Source of the DNA: CAUPWF01 sp963515125
GTDB taxonomy: Bacteria; Bacillota; Clostridia; Lachnospirales; Lachnospiraceae
Direction: 5' to 3'
NCBI GenBank assembly: GCA_052116865.1
Contig: JBQKKG010000001.1
Coordinates: 496,001-560,000, forward strand
DNA length: 64,000 nt
The notes under the pieces were generated by a model. That model was not told where the DNA came from and did no database searches. It saw only the letters and a list, made by a program, of their open reading frames with translations. This document shows positions 7,916 to 17,659 of this stretch, piece after piece. How positions within the stretch are numbered: position 1 is the first letter of the stretch; every line of letters begins with the position of its first letter. Both the position numbers and the translations under genes were made by a program.

Positions 7916-10531
7916 ATGGAAAAAAAAATAGTATTAATAGATGGTCACAGTATATTAAATAGAGCATTTTATGGAGTACCAGATTTGACAAATTCTCAAG
8001 GACTTCATACAAATGCGATTTATGGGTTTTTAAATATTTTATTTAAAATTATAGATGAAGAGCAACCGGATTATTTGACGGTCGCATTTGATGTGAGTGC
8101 ACCTACCTTTCGCCATAAGATGTTTGAAGGGTATAAGGGAACTAGAAAGCCTATGTCAGAGGAACTTAGAGAACAAGTACCCGTTATGAAAGAGGTATTA
8201 CACGCAATGGGGGTTAAGACAATAGAAAAAGCTGGATTAGAGGCGGATGATTTATTAGGTACCATTGCGAATTTTTGTGAGCAGAAAGGCATTGAAGTAT
8301 CGGTTATTTCTGGGGATCGTGACTTACTACAGTTAGCAACAGAACATGTAAAGATTAGAATACCAAAGACAAAACAAGGGAAAACAGAAGTTGAAGATTA
8401 TTATGCAAATGAAGTGAAAGAACGGTATCAAGTGACGCCAAAAGAGTTTATTGATCTTAAGGCATTAATGGGTGACGCATCAGACAATATTCCTGGAGTT
8501 CCTAGTATCGGGGAAAAGACTGCTACAAAAATTATAACAGAATATGGATCGATTGAAAATGCATATGCACATATAGCGGAAGTAAAACCTCCAAGAGCCA
8601 GTAAAGCATTAGAGGAGCACTATGATTTGGCACAAATGAGCAAAGAACTTGCAACAATAGAAGTAAATGCAGAAATTGAGTTTGAATTAGAAGATGCAGC
8701 ACTAGGAGATCTTTTTACTCCAGAAGCATATTCCTATTTTCAACAATTGCAATTTAAAAATCTATTAGGTCGTTTTCAGGTGATTTTACCTACTAACAAA
8801 TTAGAAGAGTCTTTTCAATATATAGCAGATAAGACAAAGGCAGAAGCTGTTTTTTTAAAAGCAAAAGCAGCCAATGTAGTTGGTGTTTCATTTTCGAAGG
8901 ATACAAAAAATACATTACCACTTTTTATACATGAATCAGGGATAGGTGGGATTGGAATAGCATTTGGCAAAGAAGATATCTATGTTATTCATGCACAAAA
9001 TGATATAACCATAGAATTCTTGCTAGAACAGATTGGGCGATTATCTGCTTCGGTAAAGACTATTGCAATGATGGATATTAAAGAGGCCATAAATTACATC
9101 CCGTTTGTAGATCCACAGGTATGCTTTGATGTTACAGTCGCATCTTATTTGTTAAACCCATTAAAAAATGATTATCACTGTGAGGATGTTGCAAGAGAGC
9201 ATCTAGATCTTATTTTAAATGATAAGCTAGAGCTAGAAGTTAGGGCCTGCTATGAAGCATATATCGTATTTGCATCGGTGGAACCATTACAATATAAATT
9301 AAAGCAAACAAATATGTTACAGTTATTTGACACAATTGAAATGCCATTAGTATTTGCGCTCTATGATATGGAACAAGCTGGAGTAAAGATTGAATCAGAT
9401 GCATTGCATTATTATGGGGAGCAGCTAGGAGAACGAATCAAAGATTTGGAGACCAGTATTTATGATATGGCAGGAGAGCAGTTCAATATTAATTCACCAA
9501 AACAATTGGGAATTGTACTTTTTGAACATCTAGAATTACCAAATGGAAAAAAGACAAAAACTGGGTACTCTACTTCTGCGGATGTATTGGAAAAGCTTTC
9601 CGATGAATTTTCAATTGTTGCATTGATTTTAGAGTATCGTCAATTAACAAAATTAAAATCCACTTATGCAGATGGATTGGCTAATTATATAGGAGCAGAT
9701 GGACGAATTCATGGTACATTTAATCAGACGATTACGGCTACAGGAAGAATAAGCAGTACAGAACCCAATCTTCAAAATATTCCTATTCGAATGGAGTTAG
9801 GTCGGTTGATTCGGAAAGTATTTATTCCAGAGGAAGGATATGTATTTGTAGATGCTGATTACTCGCAAATTGAATTAAGAATTCTAGCACATTGTTCCGG
9901 TGATTCACAATTAATTAATGCTTATAAAGAGGCAAAAGATATTCATAAAATCACGGCTTCTCAAGTTTTTCACACGCCTTTTGATGATGTGACTGACTTA
10001 CAACGTCGTAATGCTAAGGCTGTTAATTTTGGAATTGTATACGGAATTAGTTCCTTTGGCCTTAGTCAAGATTTGAGTATTACGAAAAAGGAAGCTGCGA
10101 GTTATATTGAACGTTACTTTGAAACGTATCCGGGGATTAAACGGTTTTTAGATGATACAGTAGAACATGCGAAAAAGGATGGACATGTTGTAACACTTTT
10201 TGGGCGTAGACGTCCTATCCCAGAATTATCTTCTAGTAATTTCATGAAACGTTCCTTTGGGGAACGTGTAGCCATGAATTCACCAATCCAGGGAACGGCT
10301 GCTGACATTATGAAAATAGCGATGATTGGTGTGAATAATAAGCTAAAAGAAAAGAATATGAAGTCTAAAGTGGTATTACAGGTGCATGACGAATTATTGA
10401 TAGAGGCACATCAGGAAGAATTAGAAGAAGTAAAACATATTTTAAAATATGAGATGGAACATGCCGCATCATTAGATGTTCCATTAGAAATTGATATGCA
10501 TACAGGCACTAATTGGTATGAAACGAAATAA
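7916..10531 (+). CDS. polA: DNA polymerase I
   Basis: Replication and repair polymerase that removes RNA primers and fills gaps. The 871 residues hold three domains. A 5'-3' nuclease (about 1-290) has DGHSILNRAFYG at the start. A middle domain (about 300-480) has the exonuclease fold but lacks the acidic DxE and DxxxD catalytic residues, so proofreading should be absent, as in Bacillus and Thermus enzymes. The polymerase domain contains TATGRISSTEPNLQNIP, motif A DADYSQIELR, motif B RRNAKAVNFGIVYG and motif C VHDELL. ATG 7916 is chosen because TGGAG lies eight bases upstream. coaE follows within 14 bases, an arrangement common in Firmicutes. Confidence 0.97.
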   Translation: MEKKIVLIDGHSILNRAFYGVPDLTNSQGLHTNAIYGFLNILFKIIDEEQPDYLTVAFDVSAPTFRHKMFEGYKGTRKPMSEELREQVPVMKEVLHAMGVKTIEKAGLEADDLLGTIANFCEQKGIEVSVISGDRDLLQLATEHVKIRIPKTKQGKTEVEDYYANEVKERYQVTPKEFIDLKALMGDASDNIPGVPSIGEKTATKIITEYGSIENAYAHIAEVKPPRASKALEEHYDLAQMSKELATIEVNAEIEFELEDAALGDLFTPEAYSYFQQLQFKNLLGRFQVILPTNKLEESFQYIADKTKAEAVFLKAKAANVVGVSFSKDTKNTLPLFIHESGIGGIGIAFGKEDIYVIHAQNDITIEFLLEQIGRLSASVKTIAMMDIKEAINYIPFVDPQVCFDVTVASYLLNPLKNDYHCEDVAREHLDLILNDKLELEVRACYEAYIVFASVEPLQYKLKQTNMLQLFDTIEMPLVFALYDMEQAGVKIESDALHYYGEQLGERIKDLETSIYDMAGEQFNINSPKQLGIVLFEHLELPNGKKTKTGYSTSADVLEKLSDEFSIVALILEYRQLTKLKSTYADGLANYIGADGRIHGTFNQTITATGRISSTEPNLQNIPIRMELGRLIRKVFIPEEGYVFVDADYSQIELRILAHCSGDSQLINAYKEAKDIHKITASQVFHTPFDDVTDLQRRNAKAVNFGIVYGISSFGLSQDLSITKKEAASYIERYFETYPGIKRFLDDTVEHAKKDGHVVTLFGRRRPIPELSSSNFMKRSFGERVAMNSPIQGTAADIMKIAMIGVNNKLKEKNMKSKVVLQVHDELLIEAHQEELEEVKHILKYEMEHAASLDVPLEIDMHTGTNWYETK

Positions 10532-10545
10532 CAGCAGAGGTGTTT

Positions 10546-11142
10546 ATGAAGATATTAGGAGTTACGGGTGGCGTTGGATCAGGTAAAAGTTCCATATTAG
10601 AATATTTAGAAAAGAACTACGGTGCAAAGGTATATCAAGCTGATGCAATTGCTCATAAATTGCAAGAACCTCATAACCAATGCTATGAACGTATTGTGGA
10701 ACATTTTGGCCGTGTAATTTTAAATGCAGATAGCACGATAGATCGCAGTATATTAGGATCTATCGTGTTTCGTGATAGTAAAGAATTATCCGTATTAAAT
10801 CAAATAGTACATCCAGAAGTCAAGTCCTATATTCTGGATTCAATCAAAGAAGAACAACAGTTAGGAACGGGACTGTATGTGTTGGAGGCTGCATTGTTGT
10901 TAGAAGATAATTATGATGAAATTTGTGATGACATATGGTACATTTTTGCGGATGAACAAACCAGAAGAATGCGATTAAAGGCTGATAGAGGTTATAGCGA
11001 GCAACGGATTAATACAGTATTACAATCACAGCTATCAGAAGTAGAGTTCAAGAGTAAGTGTCATGTTACTATAGATAATAGTGGAGCATTAGAAACAACC
11101 TATCAACAGATAGATCAATTAATGGAGAAGTACATATCATGA
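10546..11142 (+). CDS. coaE: Dephospho-CoA kinase
   Basis: Phosphorylates the ribose 3'-OH of dephospho-CoA with ATP, the last step of coenzyme A synthesis. The 198-residue protein has the P-loop GGVGSGKS at residues 8-15, the substrate motif QADAIAH, and LEAALLLEDNYD for the lid/CoA region. ATG 10546 lies five bases after AGAGG; an in-frame GTG at 10540 would overlap that site. It sits between polA and a metallo-beta-lactamase gene that it overlaps by four bases, so the three form an operon. Confidence 0.92.
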   Translation: MKILGVTGGVGSGKSSILEYLEKNYGAKVYQADAIAHKLQEPHNQCYERIVEHFGRVILNADSTIDRSILGSIVFRDSKELSVLNQIVHPEVKSYILDSIKEEQQLGTGLYVLEAALLLEDNYDEICDDIWYIFADEQTRRMRLKADRGYSEQRINTVLQSQLSEVEFKSKCHVTIDNSGALETTYQQIDQLMEKYIS

Positions 11143-11936
11143 GATTATGCAGTATAGCAAGTGGAAGTAGTGGAAATTGTATCTATGTAGGGAGTGACTC
11201 AACACATCTACTGATAGATACTGGAATTAGTAAAAAAAGAGTGGAAGAAGGATTACATAAAATTGGTATAAAGGGTGAAGAACTTAGTGGAATTTTAATT
11301 ACCCATGAGCACAGTGATCATATCCAAGGGTTGGGAGTATTCAGTAGGAAGTATGGGATACCAATCTATGCAACAAAAGGAACGCTAGTAGGTATTAAAG
11401 AGTGTCAAAAATTAGGTCCTATGCCCGAAGGTCTGTATCAAGAAATTGAAGAAAATCAAAACTTTCAATTAGGAGATTTATATGTTCATCCCTTTACAAT
11501 TTCTCATGATGCGAGACAGCCATCTGGTTATCGCATAGAACAAAATCATAAGGCAGTTGCGGTAGCAACTGACCTTGGAAGATACGATGAATACACGGTT
11601 TCTAAATTACAATCCCTAGATGCAATACTATTGGAAGCAAATCATGATGTACACATGTTAGAAGTTGGAAGTTATCCGTATTATTTGAAGAAAAGGGTAC
11701 TTGGTGATCGAGGACATTTATCAAATGAATTGTCAGGAAGATTACTTTGTGATATACTACATGACAATCTAAAACATGTCATACTTGGACATCTGAGTAA
11801 AGAGAATAACTATGCGAAACTTGCGTATGAAACAGTAAAGCTTGAAGTTACGATGAGTGATATACCATATCAAGGAAATGATATCAACCTAAGTGTAGCC
11901 AAAAGAGATACTGTATCAGATATAGTAACTATTTGA
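11139..11936 (+). CDS. Metallo-beta-lactamase fold hydrolase, YycJ/WalJ type
   Basis: Cytoplasmic MBL-fold phosphodiesterase-like protein of the YycJ (WalJ) group; members are proposed nucleases in DNA repair. It opens with the group signature IASGSSGNCIYVGS, has the metal motif THEHSDH near residue 60, SHDA near 120 and ATDLG for later ligands, and GHLSKENN at the end. The 265-residue length is normal. Its start overlaps coaE by ATGA, indicating translational coupling. In Bacillus the homologue lies in the walRK operon; here it follows polA-coaE, which fits a DNA-repair role but does not prove it. Confidence 0.88.
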   Translation: MRLCSIASGSSGNCIYVGSDSTHLLIDTGISKKRVEEGLHKIGIKGEELSGILITHEHSDHIQGLGVFSRKYGIPIYATKGTLVGIKECQKLGPMPEGLYQEIEENQNFQLGDLYVHPFTISHDARQPSGYRIEQNHKAVAVATDLGRYDEYTVSKLQSLDAILLEANHDVHMLEVGSYPYYLKKRVLGDRGHLSNELSGRLLCDILHDNLKHVILGHLSKENNYAKLAYETVKLEVTMSDIPYQGNDINLSVAKRDTVSDIVTI

Positions 11937-11957
11937 CAAAAAACAGGAGGAAGCGAC

Positions 11958-12230
11958 ATGAAGAAAAGTATTGTAACTGTAGTAGGACAAGATACCGTAG
12001 GTATTATTGCTAAGGTATGTACATATTTGGCCGATAATGGTATCAACGTATTAGATATCTCTCAAACGATTGTACAGGGGTATTTTAATATGATGATGAT
12101 AATTGATACAACTAATGCGAAGAAAGAACTTTCTGCTATATCAAATGACTTGGATGCGTTAGGAATTCAAATAGGGGTAAATATTCGTTGTCAAAGAGAA
12201 GAAATATTCAAGAAAATGCATAGACTCTAA
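11958..12230 (+). CDS. ACT domain protein
   Basis: A 90-residue single ACT domain, a ligand-binding fold that usually senses amino acids. It reads VGQDTVGIIAKVCTYLADNGINVLDISQT, cut here to its key parts: DTVGII for the ligand-binding turn and NVLDISQT for the second strand. It belongs to the UPF0237 type, which is regularly encoded beside the UPF0210 protein, as here (26 bases apart). ATG 11958 follows AGGAGG. The ligand is unknown. Confidence 0.88.
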   Translation: MKKSIVTVVGQDTVGIIAKVCTYLADNGINVLDISQTIVQGYFNMMMIIDTTNAKKELSAISNDLDALGIQIGVNIRCQREEIFKKMHRL

Positions 12231-12256
12231 TACAACGAAAGGATAAGGAATGATGT

Positions 12257-13621
12257 ATGTTGAACTTATATGAAGTATCAGAAACAAACCAGATGATTGA
12301 GGAAGAGAACCTCGACGTTAGAACAATTACGTTAGGAATTAGTCTATTAGACTGTATAGATTCAGATTTAAATATATTAAAGCAAAATATCTATCATAAA
12401 ATAACAACTATTGCGAAAGACTTAGTAGCAACAGGTAAAGAAATAGAACAAGATTTTGGAATACCAATTGTGAACAAAAGAATCTCCATAACACCGATAT
12501 CACTAATCGGTGCAGCTGCATGTAAGTCATCAGAAGACTTTGTTGAGATTGCTAGGACATTGGATGAAGCTGCAAAAGTCGTTGGCGTAAACTTTATTGG
12601 TGGATACTCGGCACTCGTGTCTAAGGGGATGACCGCAAGTGATGAATATCTGATTCGTTCCATTCCGAAGGCATTATCAGTAACAGAACGAATTTGCAGT
12701 TCTGTAAATGTTGGCTCAACTAGATGTGGTATTAATATGGATGCAGTTCGTTTATGTGGAGAAATTGTGAAATCAACAGCTGTTGCAACAAAGGATAATG
12801 ATTCTTTGGGATGTGCAAAATTAGTGATTTTTTGCAATGCACCGGATGATAATCCATTTATGGCAGGTGCTTTTTTAGGTGTTACAGAAGCAGATGCTAT
12901 AATTAATGTTGGAGTGAGTGGGCCAGGAGTTGTGAAACATGCCTTAGAGGCAGTGCGAGGGCAGGGATTTGAAAAGCTTTGTGAAACGATTAAAAAGACT
13001 GCATTTAAAGTGACTAGAGTTGGCCAGTTAGTGGCAGGCGAAGCTTCAAAACGGTTAGGAATTCCATTTGGAATTATCGATTTATCACTTGCACCTACGC
13101 CGGCTGTTGGTGATAGTGTTGCTGAAATCCTAGAAGAGATTGGTCTAGAGCGAGTAGGAGCACCTGGTACCACGGCGGCATTAGCTATGTTGAATGATCA
13201 AGTGAAAAAAGGAGGAGTTATGGCATCCTCATATGTGGGTGGATTAAGTGGAGCGTTTATACCAGTAAGCGAGGATCAAGGCATGATTGACGCAGTGAAT
13301 GCTGGGGCTTTGACGTTAGAAAAATTAGAAGCCATGACATGTGTATGTTCGGTTGGACTTGATATGATAGCCATTCCTGGAAAAACTACAGCAACGACTA
13401 TTGCAGGAATTATCGCAGACGAAATGGCAATTGGTATGGTTAATCAAAAGACAACAGCCGTTAGATTAATACCTGTCGTTGGAAAAGAAGTTGGTGAGGT
13501 TGCAGAATTTGGTGGGTTATTAGGATATGCTCCAATCATGCCTGTGAATGAATTTTCATGTGAAGCATTTGTAAATCGAAAAGGTCGTATTCCGGCACCA
13601 ATTCATAGTTTTAAAAATTAA
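12257..13621 (+). CDS. UPF0210 (DUF711, PFL-like) family protein
   Basis: A 454-residue soluble protein of UPF0210, distantly related to pyruvate formate-lyase by fold but without a visible glycyl-radical motif. Recognisable stretches are RISITPISLIG, NFIGGYSALV, SSVNVGSTRCGINMDAV and LAPTPAVGDSVA. No biochemical role is established. The conserved pairing with the ACT protein just upstream suggests that the ACT domain regulates or signals to it. ATG would be expected near 12257; AAAGGATAAGGA lies a suitable distance upstream. Confidence 0.85.
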   Translation: MLNLYEVSETNQMIEEENLDVRTITLGISLLDCIDSDLNILKQNIYHKITTIAKDLVATGKEIEQDFGIPIVNKRISITPISLIGAAACKSSEDFVEIARTLDEAAKVVGVNFIGGYSALVSKGMTASDEYLIRSIPKALSVTERICSSVNVGSTRCGINMDAVRLCGEIVKSTAVATKDNDSLGCAKLVIFCNAPDDNPFMAGAFLGVTEADAIINVGVSGPGVVKHALEAVRGQGFEKLCETIKKTAFKVTRVGQLVAGEASKRLGIPFGIIDLSLAPTPAVGDSVAEILEEIGLERVGAPGTTAALAMLNDQVKKGGVMASSYVGGLSGAFIPVSEDQGMIDAVNAGALTLEKLEAMTCVCSVGLDMIAIPGKTTATTIAGIIADEMAIGMVNQKTTAVRLIPVVGKEVGEVAEFGGLLGYAPIMPVNEFSCEAFVNRKGRIPAPIHSFKN

Positions 13622-13639
13622 TTTAAAGGAAGATTCAAT

Positions 13640-14491
13640 ATGAAAAAAATAGCAATAGTAACAGATAGCAATAGTGGCATCACGCAAGCGGAAGGAGAAA
13701 TCCTTGGAGTAACAATATTACCAATGCCTTTTTATATAGATGGAACATTATTTTTTGAGGATATCACATTAACGCAAGAGGAATTTTACAAAAAATTGGA
13801 GGAAAATTCCGATATTTCAACATCGCAGCCTTCGCCCGGAGATGTCATTGATTTGTGGGATGAATTATTAAAATCGTATGACGAAATTGTATATATTCCG
13901 ATGTCTAGTGGATTGAGTAGTTCTTGTCAAACAGCTCAAATGCTTTCAGAAGAATATGAAGAACAAGTTTTTGTAGTAAATAATCAACGAATTTCTGTTA
14001 CACAAAGGCAATCTGTTCTAGATGCTATTAGTCTTGCTGAGTCTGGAAAAAAAGGGAAAGAAATTAAGCAAATCTTAGAAGCAGAGAAGTTCGAATCAAG
14101 TATTTATATAACAGTAGATACATTAAAGTATTTGAAGAAAGGTGGTAGAATTACTCCAGCTGCGGCTGCCATAGGTACAGTTTTAAATTTAAAGCCGGTT
14201 CTTACAATCCAAGGAGAAAAGTTAGATGCCTATGCGAAGGTGCGCGGGTGGAAGCAAGCTAAAAAAACCATGTTAGAGGCAATGTCGAAAGATTTAGAAG
14301 AAAGATTTACAGACAAAGAGGTATGTATTTACGTTGCATATACTGGAAAAAAGGAAGATGTAGAATCTTGGGTACAAGAAGTAAAAGTTAGATTCCCAGA
14401 ACGCGAATTTTTTATGGCACCCCTATCTCTTAGTGTATCGTGTCACTTAGGGCCGGGAGCCATGGCAATTGCATGCAGTAAAAAAATATAA
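13640..14491 (+). CDS. DegV family fatty-acid-binding protein
   Basis: A 283-residue DegV family protein, a fatty-acid-binding subunit related to FakB, which presents fatty acids to the kinase FakA for phospholipid synthesis. The N-terminal domain has IVTDSNSGI and the loop TSQPSPGD that binds the carboxylate; MSSGLSSSCQTA follows near residue 95. The C-terminal domain contains KKGGRITPAAAAIG and LKPVLTIQ. ATG 13640 follows AAAGGAAG. No fakA-like gene is next to it. It ends the polA-side group at a bidirectional terminator. Confidence 0.88.
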   Translation: MKKIAIVTDSNSGITQAEGEILGVTILPMPFYIDGTLFFEDITLTQEEFYKKLEENSDISTSQPSPGDVIDLWDELLKSYDEIVYIPMSSGLSSSCQTAQMLSEEYEEQVFVVNNQRISVTQRQSVLDAISLAESGKKGKEIKQILEAEKFESSIYITVDTLKYLKKGGRITPAAAAIGTVLNLKPVLTIQGEKLDAYAKVRGWKQAKKTMLEAMSKDLEERFTDKEVCIYVAYTGKKEDVESWVQEVKVRFPEREFFMAPLSLSVSCHLGPGAMAIACSKKI

Positions 14492-14493
14492 TA

Positions 14494-14546
14494 AAAAAGA
14501 CATATAATACAACGTCTAAGAGCGGGCACATATTATATGTCTTTTT
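14494..14546. terminator. Bidirectional terminator between degV-type gene and tmcAL
   Basis: A 15-bp inverted repeat (14494-14508 with 14532-14546) starts with A5 and ends with T5, so it works for both convergent genes. The loop is 23 bases. Confidence 0.85.
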
Positions 14547-14549
14547 ACA

Positions 14550-15845
14550 TTAAATACGGATAATTGATTGCTCATATTCATTAATAAAAGCAGTTTTGTA
14601 CTTATCGGTAATAATAGATTCATATAAATTAGAGGTAAAAATATCTTGTAAAAGCATTTGTTTTCCGGAATTGCAAAGTGTATCTGTATTTTTAAGCTTT
14701 GTCAGAATAGGAAGGCTGCTTTCTTTTTTTAATAAGTGTAATAATTTACTTGCATCTTTCCGAAAACCCAAAATATGAACATAGTAATGATACTTACTAA
14801 AATCTGAAATAGCATACTCCTGATTAGTTATTCCTAATAAAATGTGTAACAGTGATCGACTTACACGAGAATAGGTGATATCTTTGGTTTTGATTAATTC
14901 ACAGAATTGTTCAAAATGTAAAAATCGATTCCTGTGATTTATCATTCGATTGGCAATATCTTCAGACACATCTGCATATGTTGTCAGAGAAGTATTGGTT
15001 TCTTGCAGTAGTTTGTATTTTAATAATAATGAAAAGTCATTGGCGTAAACAGGGTATCGCACTTGGTGGTTATCAAGTAGTAATTCCAGACAGGATTTAG
15101 GTACCTGCATTTCTAATTCGCTAAGAATACTTGAAAAATTAGAGTATTCATAATCAGACTCTGAAAAAGCCATTTTTTGATAAGAATTACCGCTATATGC
15201 TAATAAATTGCGAATAGCAGAAGCTGAGCTGAAGTTTGTCTGTAATTCGGTATCGTGATAGTTAGAACCTTGACGTTTGATTGTAAAAGGGACAATATGG
15301 CTATTCAATCGATAGAGTGCTTTTAAATATTCAATACCTAAGATGTTATTGGGACTGTCAATTACTGTAGCAAGTTGAAGTCCTTGGTTAGAAGTGTATG
15401 TTAGTAATGCCGCATGCCTTGCAGAAGGAAAGGACATCCCTTGTTTTAAATTTTGGTGAAGTGCTTCTCGATATTCTTTTGGTTCCGATTGAAGGATCCA
15501 CGCAATATCAGAGAGGGACTTAAGATCTCCACATTCACTTCCAAAACACAGACTATCTACACAACCTAATTGATGGAGTAAACCAACGGCACCCATTGCA
15601 AATATTTCTGCGCTTGCAGTAGCATACCTTACTGGTAATTCTATTACAATGGAGGCGCCCGAACGAAGGGCCATTTCCGTACGAATATGTTTTGGCATAA
15701 TTGCCGGTGTCCCACGCTGTACATAGTTACCACTCATAACAACAATTACATTGTCAGCTTGCGTTATTTCTTTTGCCTTTTGTATATGATAAAGATGGCC
15801 ATTGTGAAATGGATTGTATTCCGTAATTAACCCGACTGTTTTCAT
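14550..15845 (-). CDS. tmcAL: tRNA(Met) cytidine acetate ligase
   Basis: Uses acetate and ATP to acetylate cytidine 34 in the anticodon of elongator tRNA-Met (formerly YlbM, DUF795). The 431-residue protein opens with the nucleotidyltransferase motif TEYNPFHNGHLYHI, which contains the HxGH signature, followed by VVMSGNYVQRGTPAI and IELPVRYA, all typical. The start is set by AAAGGAG eight bases upstream on the minus strand. It is one of three minus-strand genes here and is transcribed away from the M-box/mgtE unit. The unusual use of acetate is known for the family; it lies near pta-ackA but not in their operon. Confidence 0.92.
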   Translation of the reverse strand: MKTVGLITEYNPFHNGHLYHIQKAKEITQADNVIVVMSGNYVQRGTPAIMPKHIRTEMALRSGASIVIELPVRYATASAEIFAMGAVGLLHQLGCVDSLCFGSECGDLKSLSDIAWILQSEPKEYREALHQNLKQGMSFPSARHAALLTYTSNQGLQLATVIDSPNNILGIEYLKALYRLNSHIVPFTIKRQGSNYHDTELQTNFSSASAIRNLLAYSGNSYQKMAFSESDYEYSNFSSILSELEMQVPKSCLELLLDNHQVRYPVYANDFSLLLKYKLLQETNTSLTTYADVSEDIANRMINHRNRFLHFEQFCELIKTKDITYSRVSRSLLHILLGITNQEYAISDFSKYHYYVHILGFRKDASKLLHLLKKESSLPILTKLKNTDTLCNSGKQMLLQDIFTSNLYESIITDKYKTAFINEYEQSIIRI

Positions 15846-15925
15846 TGCATGCTCCTTTACATAGTAGTAGATAGTATTAAATTAATTATACAATAAATTT
15901 CCTGTAAATAATACCTAAAAATAAA

Positions 15926-15954
15926 TTGACAAGATTATAGGATATGGTTTAAAC
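15926..15954 (+). promoter_or_regulatory. Promoter of the M-box/mgtE transcript
   Basis: A consensus TTGACA (15926-15931) is followed 16-17 bases later by TTTAAAC (15948-15954), a poor -10. The riboswitch begins about 25 bases further on. Confidence 0.5.
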
Positions 15955-15974
15955 TTAATTATAAACAAAACTGA

Positions 15975-16146
15975 ATAAATCCGGTAGGTAAGGTTACCAC
16001 AGGGATATGGGTTGCTGCCGCGAAGTAGTGGAGACACTATGAGAAGGTTAGCAAATTATGTCGAATACAAGGCATAATTTAATGCAATTACAAGATGTCG
16101 CTCAGATATCGCGCCCTGCGAAACTAAAGCTTGAACGGTGGCTTAG
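15975..16146 (+). ncRNA. M-box (ykoK) magnesium riboswitch aptamer
   Basis: The sequence follows the M-box consensus in order: GGTAGGTAAGGTTACC, AGGGATATGGGTTGCTGCCG, AAATTATGTC...GGCATAATTTAATGC, CAGATATCGCGCCCTGCGAAA and CTAAAGCTTGAACGG. M-box RNAs fold on Mg2+ and switch off downstream transport genes. A terminator (16184-16218) and two mgtE genes follow, exactly the expected context. The gap of about 460 bases between tmcAL and mgtE is accounted for by this leader and its promoter. Confidence 0.95.
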
Positions 16147-16183
16147 TCAATGCAATTGTGCTATTGATTAGTATGTATGTAGT

Positions 16184-16218
16184 TACACGTCATCGTTATA
16201 GGTGCCGTGTATTTTTTT
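16184..16218 (+). terminator. Riboswitch-controlled terminator
   Basis: TACACG-T-CATC, loop GTTATA, GGTG-C-CGTGTA and seven T form a bulged intrinsic terminator 38 bases after the M-box core and 88 bases before the mgtE start. High Mg2+ is expected to favour it. Confidence 0.85.
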
Positions 16219-16305
16219 GTGTAATTTGTTTATAATCCATCTGATGGCGTTTGTAAAGAATATACGTATTGATGGTAATAAAAGTTCAAGATAGGAGGGT
16301 ACATT

Positions 16306-17640
16306 ATGAATGAAGAAATAATACGAACATTATTAGTACAACGTAGATATAAGGAATTAAAAACTGAGTTAGAAAAGATGTACCCTGTTGATATAGCAGA
16401 GAGTCTGCGTGAATTTGATGATAAAGAGTCCATTATTATATTCCGTCTACTGATAAAGGATGATGCAGCAGATGTATTTACTTATCTTGATAGTGATAGG
16501 CGTGAAATACTAATTAATGCCCTAACAGACTCTGAAATCAAAGAAGTAATGGATGAAATGTATCTAGATGATACGGTAGATGTATTAGAGGAAATGCCAG
16601 CAAATGTAGTAGACAGATTGTTAGAAGCTACAGATGATGATACTAGACGACAAATTAATATTTTCTTAAAATACCCCGAACGTAGTGCTGGAAGTATTAT
16701 GACAGTAGAGTATGCTGGACTTAATAAAGAGATGACAGTTGCAGATGCAATATTAAAAATACGGCAAGTTGGTATTACCAAAGAAACTATTTATACACTA
16801 TATGTAACAGAAAAACGTAGACTTATCGGATATGTAACAATGAAGGATCTACTAACTAGTAGCGATAGTAGGACCATTGAAGATATTATGGATAGCAATA
16901 TTATCTATGCAGAAACACTTGATGACCAAGAGGATGTATCTAAGTTAATTAAAAAATATGGCTTAATTGCAATTCCTATTGTGGATAAAGAAATGTGTAT
17001 GGTAGGAATCGTAACGGTTGATGATGCAATGTTGATACTACAAGGTGAGTCAACAGAAGATATTACTCGAATGGCAGCGGTTAGTCCTAGTGAAGAGTCA
17101 TACTTTGGTACATCTGTGTGGGGGCATGCAAAAAATAGAAGCGCATGGTTAATTATTCTGATGTTATCAGCTACAATAACAGGTAGCATCATCAATGGCT
17201 ATGAGGATGCGATGTCAGTGATGCCAATATTGGTTTCATTTATTACTATGATTATGGGTACAGGAGGGAATTGTGGTTCCCAGAGTGCAACATTAATGAT
17301 TCGAGGATTAGCAATTGACGAAATTCAGTTTCAGGATATTTTTCGTGTTATTTTTAAAGAATTTCAAGTTGCCATAGTGGTAGGAGTATTATTATCGGTG
17401 GCGAATGGATTGCGCATATATATTATGTATCAAAATCTAACGTTATCTGTTGCTGTTGGTTTATCTTTAATGGCAACGATTTTGTTAGCAAAAATGGTGG
17501 GATGCACATTACCCCTCATCGCAGAAAAATTACATCTAGATCCTGCAATTATGGCAGCACCACTGATTACTACAATTGTGGATGCTGGTGCAATTATGAT
17601 ATATTTTGCAATTGTAACTCGATTTTTTCATTTGAACTGA
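16306..17640 (+). CDS. mgtE: Magnesium transporter MgtE (first copy)
   Basis: Mg2+ channel/transporter of the inner membrane. The 444 residues comprise a soluble MgtE N domain (about 1-125, with DEMYLDDTVDVLEEMPANVVDRLL), a pair of CBS domains (about 130-255) that sense cytosolic Mg2+, and five membrane segments (about 280-444). The pore region has TGGNCGSQS and the final helix LITTIVDAGAIMIYF with its conserved Asp. ATG follows AGGAGGG. It is controlled by the M-box upstream and is followed 19 bases later by a paralogue. Confidence 0.95.
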   Translation: MNEEIIRTLLVQRRYKELKTELEKMYPVDIAESLREFDDKESIIIFRLLIKDDAADVFTYLDSDRREILINALTDSEIKEVMDEMYLDDTVDVLEEMPANVVDRLLEATDDDTRRQINIFLKYPERSAGSIMTVEYAGLNKEMTVADAILKIRQVGITKETIYTLYVTEKRRLIGYVTMKDLLTSSDSRTIEDIMDSNIIYAETLDDQEDVSKLIKKYGLIAIPIVDKEMCMVGIVTVDDAMLILQGESTEDITRMAAVSPSEESYFGTSVWGHAKNRSAWLIILMLSATITGSIINGYEDAMSVMPILVSFITMIMGTGGNCGSQSATLMIRGLAIDEIQFQDIFRVIFKEFQVAIVVGVLLSVANGLRIYIMYQNLTLSVAVGLSLMATILLAKMVGCTLPLIAEKLHLDPAIMAAPLITTIVDAGAIMIYFAIVTRFFHLN

Positions 17641-17659
17641 TTTCGAAAGGAGGATGCAT

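Noticed and set aside
12394..13173. Long minus-strand open frame (259 codons) inside the UPF0210 gene
   Set aside because: It is the antisense of a well-conserved coding region and its translation is rich in Ser, Pro and Thr without domains or a start signal.
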